Source: Euwallacea fornicatus | Taxonomy: Eukaryota; Arthropoda; Insecta; Coleoptera; Curculionidae | Length of the DNA: 64,000 nucleotides | Assembly (NCBI RefSeq): GCF_040115645.1 | Contig: NC_089546.1 | Location: 4,499,001-4,563,000 of the forward strand | Direction of reading: 5' to 3' | Shown: positions 38,722 to 52,300 of the stretch, one piece after another | How positions within the stretch are numbered: position 1 is the stretch's first letter | How the letters are laid out: every line of letters begins with the position of its first letter | Program-made: the position numbers and the translations under genes | The notes under the pieces: generated by a model | Database searches by the model: none | What the model saw: the letters and a program-made list of their open reading frames with translations, nothing else | What the model was told of the DNA's origin: nothing

Positions 38722-39987
38722 TACGAGGTCTGACAATAAAATTCCCGGAAAAGCTCTACCGTCTGCTACATAGAGTAATTTACGTCAAACTATCGCACTT
38801 GTCGTGACTTTATACGTCTCTGCAATTGCTCTGACTAATGAAAAAATAATTAAGTTGTCAAATTACCGCATCAGTTGCATAAGACCGTTTTTTTTCTGTC
38901 GGATGCAAAAGTGTTCGAACAGTGAGTTAATGTCAAATTCTGTGTTGAATCAGGCCAAAGTGCAAGTGAAGCTTTAGAAATGCTAAGAGTTACGTATAAC
39001 GAGGCTGCTGTCAAGAAGTCTGCAGTGTTTGAATGGCATAAAGGATTCCAAGAAAGACGGGGAAGCGTGAAAGATGATGGAAGGTCTGGGCGATCGAAAA
39101 CTTATCGAACGTGTGAAAATGTGGAAAACGTACGGCAACTAGTGACTACGCTAGTGAGTGACAGACTAGTGAGATTTGATAGAAAGCTGAGTGCACGGGT
39201 TATTGCAGAAGAGTTAAATTTAGACAGTAAAACGGTTTTTGACCAGAGATTTAGAAATGCACAAAGTGTCTGCGAAGACGGTTTCGAGAACTTTGATTGA
39301 GGAGCAAAAGCAACTGCGGCTTGACATTTCACCTTATCTCTCTTCACCTTTAGGTGTTTTTGACACAGTAATTACTAGAGATTAAACTTGGTACTTTCAG
39401 TACGACCCAGAAACAACACACCAGAGAGCATGCAATGGAAAACAAAAAGTTCGCCAAAAACGAAGGAAAAGCTCGACCGTCACGATTACAAAGGCATTGC
39501 TTACTTTGAGTTTATTAAACGAGGGCAAACAGTAAATCAATATTTGTACTTGGACGCCCTGACCAAATTACGCAATGTTGGTCATAAAAAGGGCCCCGAC
39601 CTTAGGCTGAAAAATTGGTTCCTTTTTGGCTGAGAAACAAATCGCAAAGTAGGACCATCCACCGTATTCCCCAGACCTGGCGCCACGCAACTTTTGGCCG
39701 CTCCCAGAAATGAAGAGTGCAATAAAATAACGCCGATTTTGGTGATGGATTTGCAGATAGATGCTGTGTGTATGGAGCAATACGAATCAATTTGTACCAT
39801 AATTTCCAGAATGGGCATCGGCTGGAAACGGAACGAATAGTGGCGATCAAGAGCAAGAGAGCTTTTGACTTATCGCTTAGTATTAGAGACTTTTCGGTAA
39901 TACCCCTTTTTCTGTTGAGGTATGTCGTTCGAACTAAAGTGACGGATGTAAATCTAGCCACTATTGTCCGTTCCTAATACCTCGTGT
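38722..39987 (+). mobile_element. mariner element
   Basis: The left end (TATACGAGGTCTGACAATAA, from about 38720) and the right end (complement reads TACACGAGGTATTAGGAACG, to about 39987) share the outer A-CGAGGT-T-A pattern, a typical short mariner repeat, with TA at both sides. About 1.27 kb, the usual mariner length. A + strand transposase relic fills it. Confidence 0.8.
38905..39977 (+). pseudogene. dead mariner transposase
   Basis: The N-terminal block NVKFCVESGQSASEALEML (about 38928-38982), AVFEWHKGFQERRGSVKDD and RSGRSKTYRTCENVENVRQL (to 39141), then LSARVIAEELNLDSKTV (39187-39237) form the two helix-turn-helix parts of a mariner transposase. This section is one good frame to 39300. 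The core is heavily shifted: FFDEK-type first aspartate is not readable. Recognisable fragments are ENKKFAKNEGKARPS and, in another frame near 39650-39700, HHPPYSPDLAPRNFW-like text with the third aspartate. A frame at 39768-39977 carries the C-terminal part. Inactive. Confidence 0.8.
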
Positions 39988-42775
39988 AATCTTAACCAGT
40001 TTTATCAAGGCAAAGTCTGAATTCTCGTTCAGTCGCCGTCGGGTTTCGTCCTAGGAAGCGAGTTTTAACGTAGAGGTATACTCGGTTTGTGTTTTCAACC
40101 AATACATTATACTGTGGCATTGTGAGTTCGAGGTTACTTACCTTTTGGCATTCGTCAGTGTGCCTAACCAACCTTCCCCCATTGGATTTTATATTTTTTT
40201 TGTATACTCACAGTGTTTACAGGTAATTACTAGATATAGAAAATTTATTCGTTACTCATTCTATAATGATAAACCCTGTTTGTTGTGTTGTTTTACATTG
40301 ATACTTTGCATTGGCATTTTGATAAGGCGAGTTGTAATGTGCTTAGTATCATTTATCTTAATGGTTTTGTATAGTATACGATGTGCGTCAGTTTTATAAT
40401 GAAGAACATTGAATATTGGCTTATTTAAAAAAATATATTAGGAATGGGGATGCCCTGGTCTTAGGGTGAATAAATCAATGTCCTGGTAATTTTATCAAAA
40501 GGATGATACTCATGGAAACGATGAAATAAAAGCAAGTTATCAGTCAGTTTCATGGTTTTCAGGTATAGTAAGGAATTTAATGAGTTAGTGATTCGCAATT
40601 CAATTACTTTGGTTTGCTTCAAAGATAAATTGTTGATAGAATAGAATGCAACAAAAATAATGTTTTAGTGGGAGGTTTATTTGGTCAAAAACAAGCTAAA
40701 TAAAGGGCCATATACTATACGTTTAAAACTCAGTAAATTTTCATCTGCTGGGGCAAACATTAGCAATTAGTGGTGTTTTTTTTATGTTAACTGTCGAAAG
40801 TTATAATGGCAATTCCTATGTTGAATTCACCGCCAATTTTTCAAGTTCAGTGAACTGAAGATGTAGAATTTTATCTTTAGAGCTGAGGAATGTTAATCTG
40901 ATGATATGTGCATTCTTCCTTCTGCGATGTGAATGATTAGTTGGTGATGTCGGCAAAAATAGAAAGTAAAAAGTGTAGAGATGTAAAGAGATTAGCAGCC
41001 ATTCCTGTGTTTACTCTTCAGTAGAGATACTTGGAGAATATCCTTGTCATGAATCGTTCGGGGTGAGATATTGTGTCTTTAATGCAACACAACTGTTTAA
41101 GAATTTACAAGTGTCTTAAGACAAAAATATTCCCAAAAATAAACCAGAGATAAGCAAGTGTCGGAGTAACAAAACGTACATACAACCCACATTTTAATCA
41201 AAAATCCATGTTATGCGGTTCCAAAAACGCGATTTTACCAAAATTGGGGCTAAAAAGCTCTTTTAGATTGTTCAATGTGAATTGTTCGATTTGATGTTGT
41301 GGTATCAGCATTTCCGTCTTCGAGAAATCGAAAGTTGCATCAAATGTGTTCTTCAGATTTCGGGTTAATTATCAAATTTTCATCCATGAGGGAAAGGGAG
41401 AAATTTGTTGAGCAATTTGTCTGAACAAGTAATAGTGCCGCTCTTTGTTCACCAAATGTGATTAGCAAAGTTTGAAGAGGACAGCATCAAAAACTTCCAA
41501 GTTGATTTGCCAGGACTTGCAAGAAGCCAAACGGAGGTAATTAAAATGGACTGAACCATCCACCAACCCACGGCAATCAACAGATACTCGGCTCTACGAA
41601 TACTAACCAGAGCCGTTCAAAAGTACCATGGTCTTTTCCCTCACTTGACAACCAGAGGCCACGTTCTCAAATTTCTGAAGCTGGTCGTCGCCAGACAATG
41701 ACGTCATAATGACGCACGCCTTATGTTGATCAGGTTCGTAGAATGATCATTCTACGCTATTTTTAAGTCATTATCGAGACAGATCTGCTTCCGAAACTTC
41801 TGAATACGCGAAATGTGTTACGGAAAAGTCCCCCAAATGAAAATTTCAACTGCTCCGATTCCTCATGTGTTAAATATCGAGCAAAGCAGCATCAAACTGC
41901 GCCAACAATACCATGTTCTCGGTACACTATCAGGCTAATCTAGCGTAGCATCGTTTACAAGCATTAAACGAAGTTTCGTCCATGGAATCCGTAAGCTCAT
42001 CAATTCCATTAGTTCGGCAATGCATTCCGTGTCACCGTGACCTGTAACAGACAAAGGATATCGATTATTGTTTAATCCCCATAAATCTAAAACGGAGCAG
42101 CCATATCGCTATCCAGGTTTATTTTAGATCAACTTAACTCCGCAGCTGTTTAAGAGCTCAAAGATTTGTTAAACTAGGATTTCAATAAATTTCCAGTTCA
42201 TAGTGATTTAAGGCCAAGAGGCTGGACAATGCTGCGGTAACGATTATTAATCGGGCATAATTACGGCTATTACTTACGGATATGCAAAATACATTTATGG
42301 GAAGAGTGATTAACAACTGGGCCCGAAATTTTAAACTAATTATCGGCCTACACCTGGGCCACTTAATGGCAAAGCTGTTTATTATTCACGACTTCTTATA
42401 ATGTTTAAAAAACGAGTCCATCATGTGCAATCGAGCGTGCTCTCAAGGTTGGAACTCGAAACCATGTGTGTTTGTTTATGATCTACATAATATGCTACTT
42501 TAACAGTGGATTATATTGTTGCGGGGGTGTAAGATGCAAGCTATGAGATTTCTTCCTCGTTCGAAAAACGAAGCAAACAGTGTGTCAATCTACTCGATAA
42601 ACTCTCGATGATTTTCGAGTTGTTGCATTCTCTTTGTATCTCTCTGTGTCATGTTCGATTCGGTTAGTTCGGATTACAACTTTTGTGCCATTGAAATTTC
42701 CAGGAAATTATTGTTAAGTTTCCGATATTGGATGGTTTTATCTTATATCGGAAATAGATTTCGCAAACATTCGTA
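39988..42775. other. intergenic, no feature recognised
   Basis: AT-rich DNA with no transposase motif, no host exon and no RNA gene recognised. Continuation of the piggyBac fragment after the mariner copy was looked for and is not convincing. Confidence 0.4.
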
Positions 42776-42960
42776 ATACAGGGTGCGCCAAATTCGTCGC
42801 TAATATGAGAGTCTCGGCGACGGTGAGACCGTGAATTCGGTCAAAATGGAGCAAATGTGCACGTTGGGATGATGAATATTTTATCAATCGCAAAATTCCT
42901 GACACTTCCGAAGGTGTGCCAGGACAAATACTCATGTTGCAGTGTTTTTTGCACATGACT
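42776..42960. repeat. probable solo end of a mariner-like element
   Basis: TACAGGGTGCGCCAAATTCG followed by GAGAGTCTCGGCGACGGTGA looks like the outer part of a long terminal inverted repeat of an insect mariner-like element (ACAGGGTGNNCCAAAATTC pattern). No second end or transposase was recognised nearby. Confidence 0.4.
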
Positions 42961-45900
42961 AAAAAAACGGTGCAGAATAGTACGATAAGTAGAGCACGTT
43001 AAGGCAGTTTCTACAGCAAATTAAAATTTTATGCCCAGATTTTTCTTACGAATGCTGCGTTCTGGAAAGCGAGATAGGTTGGTATAAACACCATTCAAAA
43101 AATGGCATATCTCCTATCGCTTCCCAAATGCATGATCGTTTCGGTGCCGACACTCTCCATTTTGTTTCAACCAAAAAAGTAATTGCGTACCCGATTTTCG
43201 CTTTTCATCATCGCCGTTGGGCAAATTGGAAATTAGTCCGTTCCTGTGTGCGGGACCTACCTACTAAATTCCCAACGATACGCCCGTCTCCTTTGATTTC
43301 TGAAGTACGAGCTCGTTCACCTGAAGCCTGACTCTCGCATACGGATTTTGGTAAATCTCGGATAGCGAACATTCGGCATTCGGCAAATGCCAACTATTAG
43401 TGTTCATTTGATCGCCGCAGGCGAGCAAACATTCGTGGTTCGTGGCATTATTTACCATTTCCGCCTGAGGTCGGTAAAATATGCGAAATTAAATAGGCCA
43501 GTGCAGATATTGCAAAAGACCTATGTGGGTGTATTGACATCTCGCCAATTTGACAGTCACGATACGAATAGCTTGGCAAGTACTCAATCAAGTGGCTATT
43601 ATGGAGGATATCAGAAATGGCAGCGTTTGCCCATTATAGACCATTTAAATCTAGTGAATTGTGAATGCTGGAAGTTGTCGTTTATTTGGTTGATGAACAA
43701 GTACCTGGGAAAACAGCACCGATTTTGCCTGATGCGTTAAGACGGAAAAGCGGGTAAAAAATAGAAAGAGCGGAAGTTTCCGCGCGCAAGCGCGTGCGCG
43801 AAGCATCTTTCCTGCAAACTTGGGAATATAAAAATTGCATATTTGTTTTAGAGGAGAATAAAAGTTATTTAATTGAAACGTTTTCAAAAACCCGGCAAAT
43901 GCCAGTACGTGCAGTGGATATCTTTCGAGTCTATGCTAAATACTATCTATATAATTAAGCCATAACGCCGCACGCACAAGCTACAAATAGATCGAAAATG
44001 TCTATGCAAAATTCCACAAAAATATACCCTTGCCTGCCACTCATACATACATAAATAACCTTATTGCCTTCAACAATAATTTTAAACCTAATTGCTAATT
44101 ACGCAGGAATGCTGTTAACTTGATGGGGGAAAAATGCCGTGTTGCGTTTAACACACATAACTATTAATAGTACAAAAACATTCCAAATATTACTTTGTAG
44201 CATCTATTAAAAGCGTTATAAACCTATTACACACGGTTCTTGTAAAACATCAATTTGCCAATATTGAACTGGCACAGTCGACTGGTTATGGGGAATTGCG
44301 ACAAAAGAAGTCTGACACCTAATTTGAATATTATAGGAAACATTAATAAATAGCTATGTGTTTTATATGTAAATTTCGAGTTATGAAACTCGATAAACCC
44401 TGTTTATTTTCCAATGAGTGGCCTGTAATTCGCAATTATGGGAATAACGCTTTTATATTTCATCAATATTTGACATGGAAAATGTTAATTTTCGGACGAA
44501 TAATGTAAAATGTAAAATGTGTCACGAATGCAGCGATCTCGATGACTTCCATCATCGCCGAATCGTTATGCGTGTCATGCGCGCGAAGCTAACGAAATGA
44601 AATTCTTCCGAATTAGTCGCTTCTAGAAACGTCACAGATACTGATTCGTTAATAGAAAGTTTGGCAAACATTCCAAAGGAGACCCGTCATTTTCTTTTTT
44701 AAGTATTTGTAAATAAGCGGTAATATTCAATTTACTTGATAAATACACTCCTTTTTAACACATCCGTTAAAATGAGAAATAAATGGAACGTTGGCAAAAA
44801 GGTTAAAAACGTCGTCGTAGAGACGTGACTTTATGTTCAATTTGTCCTGACTTTCAGATATGAACATGTCCGGAAGCTTGGAAATTTCAAATAATCGCCA
44901 TAGAAAATACGCCATAAGGGCTCTTTAGGTATGTCATAGAAGCACGAGCAACACATGCTCTCCTCCCCATATAGATCGCGATAACGGTCCGTTAAAGGCC
45001 GGGATGCGAGTTACCTACATGTTTTAATTTTCGCTTATCTTTTAGTCTGATAAATCTATCAAAACTGTGCCAAGAAAGAGTTAAATCTGATCGTTTTATG
45101 ACCTCCTCTCTGACACCTCATTTTAGTGCAGCCCAAACTACTCAATTATTCGACTCTATTGCTCCCACACCGAGACGTAAATCTCTCGGACCATGTGCAC
45201 TGTTGAAATATCGCCGAAACAAACATCAAAGCAATGAAAGAAATTAAATGATATTGACGAGTTCAAAAGAAGACGAGAGCAGTTAAGTGAGCAATGAAAC
45301 GAGCTTGCTGGTGATTACACGTATTATTTAGTGGTAATTGTGGGGCCAGTGGAGATGTTTTGTTGGATTTATGCAATTAATAAGCCCATTAACGCGGGAA
45401 TAGCAATTTTATAGTGGGTTATTGTTGCCTCGTGCCGTGTGAGCAATTTTAGGTAGTGCCAGCACAAAATGACTAAGAAAGAAAACCTTCTGGTGTTGCG
45501 CAACGTGGAATCGTTGTGATGAAGAAGTCAGAATTAGTAAATTTATCTCTTCCTCGTACTTGGGAGTGAAAACGAAATTAAGGGATTCGCTTTTGGTTCA
45601 CTGTCAAATTTCTGCCATTGCCGATCGAGTAAAAGGCCAAAAGAAGGCACGTGCGGCATTGGGAATTATGCACCTGGAAATGCAAACGTTGCCACATTAA
45701 TCACATGCACTTTTTAAGGGAAAATCATACACGTTCCTAGAGAATTGGGCAAATAACTGGAAAGCGGTAACAGATACGGAAACAATGCAGGCGGGCGAAA
45801 AGCTTTCTAAATTGAACAACGAATTCAGATTACATTACATAAACGGTAAATGGCATGCAGCAAAAAAGTTTGAAGTGGTGAAAAGGATCCTGACCTCAAA

Positions 45901-46271
45901 TCCATTCCTCGTCACTGAATTGTTTCAGGATTTGAACTAACAGAAATTTAGACCAATGGAAAAGTATTGGGAACATCACGCATTTGGGGCTAAATGAATT
46001 ACCAACGTTTTTAATTCTCTAAGGAATTTTCAATTTTAGGATCTATATCGGGTAATAATTGGACACGTTCAAAAGCATTCCAGATTTTAAAAATTTCGAA
46101 TATTGTCTCTTTTGCAATTCCATGGAGCTCTGCATGATGAATATTTCGCATCGAAAAATTATTGTGACCTTTTCCCCCACCTTTTCACTTCAATAATACC
46201 GATGTTAAATATTGTTATAGAATATTATTTCCACAATAGTATATATATATATGTGTAAATTTTTGTTTCAG
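42961..46271. other. region upstream of hnRNP K coding exon 1; promoter not located
   Basis: The first coding exon starts right after a good 3' splice site (TTTTTGTTTCAG, ending at 46271), so a 5' non-coding exon and promoter must lie upstream, here or further left. A CpG-rich patch at 43775-43803 and a generally CpG-richer part at 43120-43560 are candidates. Otherwise the region is AT-rich without recognisable genes. Confidence 0.4.
43775..43803. promoter_or_regulatory. CpG-rich alternating GC patch, possible NRF1/Ewg-like site
   Basis: The short run GCGCGCAAGCGCGTGCGCG stands out in AT-rich surroundings. It resembles tandem NRF1-type half-sites (GCGCA-GCGC). NRF1/Ewg sites are found in housekeeping promoters, and hnRNP K is a housekeeping gene 2.5 kb downstream. 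The link is an inference only. Confidence 0.25.
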
Positions 46272-46378
46272 GTCTAAGTTTAGCCATGAAGCGAGGAGCT
46301 GATGGTGATATGGGCGGCCCGCAAAAACGCTCAAAGAGGGCTGGTGATGAAGAAGTGCGTTTACTCATTCCTAGTAAG
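46272..46378 (+). CDS. HNRNPK: hnRNP K coding exon 1 (with 14 bp of 5' UTR)
   Basis: Acceptor TTTTTGTTTCAG ends at 46271. The ATG is at 46286 in an acceptable context (TTTAGCCATGA). It encodes 31 residues: the Lys/Arg-rich N-terminal tail and the first strand of KH1 (DEEVRLLIPSK). Donor GTAAGC at 46379, phase 0. Start choice: it is the only ATG in the exon before the conserved MKR...PQKRS start seen in insect hnRNP K proteins, and the acceptor means an upstream non-coding exon exists. Confidence 0.93.
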
Positions 46379-49300
46379 GTAAGCAAGGACAGCTCCCGGC
46401 TCGGCAATTCAGCACTGGAAAAATTAACCTAAAGAAAGCCACCATTCGTTAACGACTAAATTTTCTATAAAATACTATTCGGCAAGGTCAGCTTCGTGAA
46501 TCGGATTGGAAAACGAACTCAAAATGTTGAGGTGCTTTACTAGTGTTTGAGAGTGTTCAGAGAAATACACCTTGGATCTTCAGATCGATTTCGTAAAGAT
46601 TTAAATTCCAATAGGAATATTTCATAATCGAATGATGAAATGCAACCTCGGAGCGTTTAATGATACTTGTGAGTTTCAATAAGGTAACCTATGTCATTTT
46701 CACATGTAAACGTAGATTGTTGTGCAGTTCAAATTTGGAGAATGAGTCTCAAACAGAACTCGGAAATGTCCATATTTTATGTCAAAATTAATTCTTCAAG
46801 TACATCAATCGTGTGAAGATCTATTCTTATTCAACTGACTTTAAATTTTGTAATACTTAACGAGCCCATTCAGGCAGTAACAGCACTGCAGTTGCATAAT
46901 TTTCTCACTTAAAGCGGGAAAAGTTTTAAAGCTAGAATCTTGAATTCTCACAAGATTAAATTAATAGTTGCTTATCACATCAAATTATCAGACAAAAAAC
47001 AGTCAGCAAATTCACTCTTCAAATTCTGTGAGCACATTCAGTGAATCTGTGTCTACTTTTAATATGATCATATTGTCCCCGTTCGGCAGAATCAACAGTT
47101 GTGCAGCTGGTCGGATTTCTGCTGAAACAATCGTAGACAACTTGCGCAACTGTTACTTGTCCTGGATGTAGTAATTCAGATCAGTGGAATGGAAGTGCCA
47201 ATATCGGAAAATGTTCATGACATCAATTAGCGTATGCATTGCTTTGAGATGGCACAGAATACTCGTATTCGCATCTGCCTCCAGGAAAGAACCTCAAAAC
47301 CAAAAATAAAAGCAATTTTCCTTATATTTGTGTTGCTGTCTTTGATATTAATATCCGTCAGGACTTCTAATTGTTGGTTGTATTAACTAGAGAAAAATAA
47401 GAAAAAGGGATTTTTATTGTTAGTAGATGCGTGCCTCCTTAGGGATCCAATGCTCCACTTAACATCCAAAGTCGAAAAAAATAATTTTATTACCTGAGTC
47501 TTCACTACAAGGACCATCATTTCAATATCGTTTGAATCTCAATTTGTTTTCGTTCAGTTGGCACATTGAGTTGTTCTGTGACAACATTTCTATTGTTTGG
47601 AACACAATCAATAAATGATCATGACGTTCTTGTTTCACCCCCTCTTGCATTTCGCATTCATTATCCAAGTATATTGCTGTTTGATGTCGATCAACACCGA
47701 GATTCTAATTCTGAAAAATAAACTATCCTCAATTTACTTTAGCAATGTCTTCAAATTAAATTAAAAACTGAACGTTTGATGAAAAAACAAGTCATGTTAT
47801 GGAAATCTAGTTATTATCTAGTCCATGTGTCTCAAAACTTATTATCAATCAGTGAAAGGTAAAAGGGGCTGTTCATTTTAAAAACTGTCGCACTGAGGAT
47901 TATTTGAATCTAAAAGACTGAAAGACCCCGTTCGTGAGCAGGCCTTTGAGGCCGCAAAAAACATATGGGAGGAGACTGCATCACTGTTATGACACAATTT
48001 TTACCATTTACTAGGAACGAAAAACCAAAAAAATCCGTCCTGGAAATGTGCCACACTGTCGAGGTTTCCACAAAGAAAATCTAGAATACAACATGAGGAA
48101 AAATTGAAATTGGAAAACCAGTTGTGTTACATAATATTCTATGAGCCTGCTTATCTGCCAGTTATGAGATTTCCCTAAATTCCTGAAGATCTGCTTATGC
48201 TGACGTATGCATGTTTCATACATATATGCATTTAATTCAAACTAGAAGTAGACATTCTTCGAATTAATCCTAGAATTGGTCCAATAGCAAATCAAACTTT
48301 TTAGTGGCAATATTTTCCATGGAATTTTTATTATGTTTCAGTCAATATTTATTTCGAGTTTTATTTCAACTAATTTCCATTAAAAAAAAAATATATCTGA
48401 AACGTCCGAACTGAAAAAGTGTAATAAGGATTAATACAAGTCCGGCATTAAAACCGCCCATGGAAACAGTTAATGGGAAAATTCTAACCCTGCCTCATTA
48501 CAAAAGCGAAAGGGTGTCCCGGTATTGATATAAATTGATATTAAATAAGGGTAAACGTAATGGCGTCACAGCTTTAACCGCCCATGAACTTCGCTAACGA
48601 CACTGGATTTGTCAAGTTATAATTAGTCAAACCCCGATGGTTAATTTTTAACGACAAAAGTTTATCAATCGTTTTGCATTGGCATGCGAAAGGTTGTTCT
48701 TCTAAGGTCTTAAGTTACTAAAGATTTACTATCAAATTTGAAAATATACGCAAAGTTCAAATAAAACCTGAATGAGAGCCTCATGAGGGGGGGGGGGGGG
48801 GTCAACAATTCTTCTGTTGCGACGAAAGATCCGTTATCAGAATTTGTATTTTTAAGATCAGACATCGTTGAGTCAACACTGAATGCTAAACAGCAAATTA
48901 GCAGTCTAACGTTACAGAGTATCGTATGATTTTCATATCGAGGATGAAGCAAATTCATGACAGGTTAGTTCAGTACAGTGTGTCTGCTTGGAGTTGGAGG
49001 CATTCGAAAAACATTTTTATTATTAGTTTTACGAAAAAAATTGATTATTTATAAAAAGTTCTGCCTGGTTTTATTAAAACTGAAATGAAATGGTTAGACA
49101 TCAAATTTTTGAGGTCGCATGCCAGCATTCGTCAAAATATTCATTTTGCTCAAGAAAATTTCAGCATTGTTAGTTTCAATGGTGAATGTTTATCTCTTGT
49201 TTGTCGAAAACGTGATAACTTTTTGTCTCTTGATATGTTTTCATTATAATTGCGCGATTTAAATACATAATTAATGCATAACAATAATTTATTTTGCTTA

Positions 49301-52300
49301 TAGGAAAAGACAAAGAGTTAATAATGTATGTAACTATGTAGGATTATTTACCTCAGCTTTAAGTCGTTTCACTAGTGCCTATAAAATTAATAAAGTTAGA
49401 TTCGAAGTGGTTGCGTTTTCGAGATACAGAGCATTCCATTTTTTAAAATATGTATTTAAAAGGGCGGTTTGAGATAAGGAGATGAAATTAGGGACACGCT
49501 ATCACGGAATAAAGGTGCACCAGTAGCGACCTTGCGGCCATTCAACGAATGTTTTTAATTTAAAAAAATTAAAAAAAAAAATGGTTTGCCATTGACTTTT
49601 TGAATACGAATATACACCGATGGATACATTTAACGCACCGCCACTTGTTTTGCGCAATTGGCAACATCGCGTCATTATTGTCAACAAGTGTAAAACGAAA
49701 GCAAGGTATACCCAACGTCAGGTTGACCGAAGGTTGGGTGTTTATCATACCACCATTGGTCGATACCTCCAGCGGTTTAGGAAAATAGGTTGCTACAGTA
49801 GGTGACCAGGGCAAGGTCGTCCAAGATCCACAAACCAAGTGGACGATCGTTTTGTACGCCTACAGGCTTTAAGAAATCGGTTTCCCGTCGAAAATTTGAT
49901 TAAAAATCTTCTTCAAAATGGCCAAAATGTTGCGATTTTTTCCAAAACAGCAAGAAGGCTCAATAACTCCGGATTAAGTGCAAAACTCCCTGTAAAAAAA
50001 ACATTTCTTAACTCGTAGCCCTCAAGCAAACTAGGCTTGAGTTTGCTTGAGAATACGTCCACTGGGGTTTGGATGATTGAAAGAGAGTCTTGATTATTGA
50101 TGAAGCCATTGCGAGCTTAAAATCTTCCATGAACGCACTTTTATCTTGAGAAAACCAAGTGAAAACACAGCCAACCATGTATGGTTACCCAATAGCTTTC
50201 CATGGTGGCTCGATAACGTTTTGGTATGATATTTCTCTGGAGGTCCATACACACCTCGTAGTGATCCCAGAAAAAGTATCCCGTCACAGATACATCCAAA
50301 ACACTTAAAAAGAACGTGTCATACCTTTTGCACCTCATACTGACGACAATTTTTTGTTTATGGACAATAATGGCAGATCGCACCGAATTCTGATCATACG
50401 CCAATATCTGCACGAGGTTGATATTCAACGTTTAGTGTGACCAGCGCGTGGTCCTGACTTGAACGTGATCGAACAGGTTTGGAATTATCTCAAACGACCT
50501 TTTCGACGACGAGATCCTGCTTGTGACAACTTGGCTGAGCTGGAAAAGGCAGTTCTTCAAGAATGGCATAACGTGCCCCAAGAATTCATCACAAACCTTT
50601 CTAATGGCATTCCAAGACGTTTGAAGGAAGCTGTTCGAGCTAGACGCGGCAATACGCGATACTGAAACCGTTAAAACGGGAAGTTCAGTTTACTTTGAAT
50701 TTTTCTTATTCGTAAATTTTTAGCAAAAAATCTGAAATACTAATAAAACTGAACTAACATAAAGATATCCAATTTAACGTAGGGGCGGGAAAGTGATTTA
50801 ATTATTTTGTTTGTTTCCTCAATAAATAAAATTAATTTTTATTAGGTATTCGAATTTTATTCCAATTCCTTTGAAATTTATAGGTGATGCAGTAATTTTG
50901 TCACTAGGTGTATATTTTTTTAATATTCGAGTAGATATACACATACACGTGTAGAAACGTTTCTATTCATTACAATGGTGCACCATAGTCGAGTCGCATG
51001 TTTTGTCATTGTCGTGTAAACCTAGTGTAATGTCACTTCCAAAATAAATAAAACGATTTAAGTATAAGTATGTTCATAAATAACTGCTTTTTCAAACACC
51101 AACAACGATTTAACATTTGAAGAACTTGCTGATTTGGATCTAGCTTACGATGCAGCAAATGCCAGTGGAAAAGAGGCTGCACGTCTCTATGAACAGAAGG
51201 TATCCTAATCGAGGACATACATATCACACAACATTTGCCTCTATTCGTCATCGGCTGGGAGAATGTGGAACATTGAAGCGTTCTGGAGGAGCTGGTCGCC
51301 CAAGAACAGCTCGTAGTGTAAAAGTTGAAGAAGAGGTTTTACACCTTGTGGACGAAGATCAAACTGCGAGTGTCCGTATTATCGCTAATCAAAGGGAATC
51401 ATCCACGAAACAACTTTGCGCATGCTTCATGATCATCTCTTCTACCACTATGATGTTAAAAGGGTGCAAGTTTTAAACCCTGCTGATTATCCCCATCGAT
51501 GACAATTTCGCCAACGGTTTTTGGTTAAGAATTTAACGGAACCATATTTTGGAAGAAGAGTATTATTTTGGGATGATGCATGTTTCACACGTTATGGCTA
51601 TTTTAATACCAAAAACAGTCACATCTGGCATACGTGTAAATTCTCATGCAGTGGTTCCGAAAAAACTCCATTAACAATTTTCTATAAACTTTGGGGCTGA
51701 CATAATTGGTAAGTGCGTGTTAGTTTATATACTTCCCGATCGTTTAAATGCCGGCAAATATCTTGATTTTCTGCGTGAAATTTTTCCCGAACCATTAGAT
51801 GATATTCTTTTAGACATTAGAAGAGACATGCGATTTCATTACGATGAGGAACCTCTCTATTTTGGTTTAAGTGTATGTGAGTAGAGATTCCCCAACCAAG
51901 TGATTGGAAGAGGAGGTCCGGTTTTCTGGCCTCCTCGCTTCCTAGACTTCAATCCACTTGATATTTTTATAGGGATGCATCAAATCGTTAGTTTATACCA
52001 CACCAATTCGGGATCAAGAACTTCTGGCACGGTTAATGTCAGCATTTACAGACGTAGGACTATTCCTGGAATGTTTCATAGGGTTCGTCAATCCGTGAAT
52101 CGATGGTGCAATGCTTGTATCGAGGAGAATGGCGGAAATTTTGAAAATTTGGCATAAAGTGTTTATCATCTACACAAAACAGTTATAGTACGTTTTATCG
52201 TCATGTGACTTTTTTATTTCTTTTTGTCGAGATTGTTAACTTGCAAATATATATTATTAGACAAAACGTATTTGCCGTTATGTCTTCTATCTCTGCTAAA

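Noticed and set aside
38905..39300. Well-kept mariner N-terminus as a possible domesticated host gene
   Set aside because: Flanked by mariner ends and followed directly by a decayed core in the same element, so a simple relic is the better explanation.
39602..39961. 119-codon minus-strand frame
   Set aside because: Antisense of the mariner transposase relic.
43387..43740. 117-codon plus-strand frame in a CpG-richer area
   Set aside because: No family similarity; the frame is better explained by local base composition.
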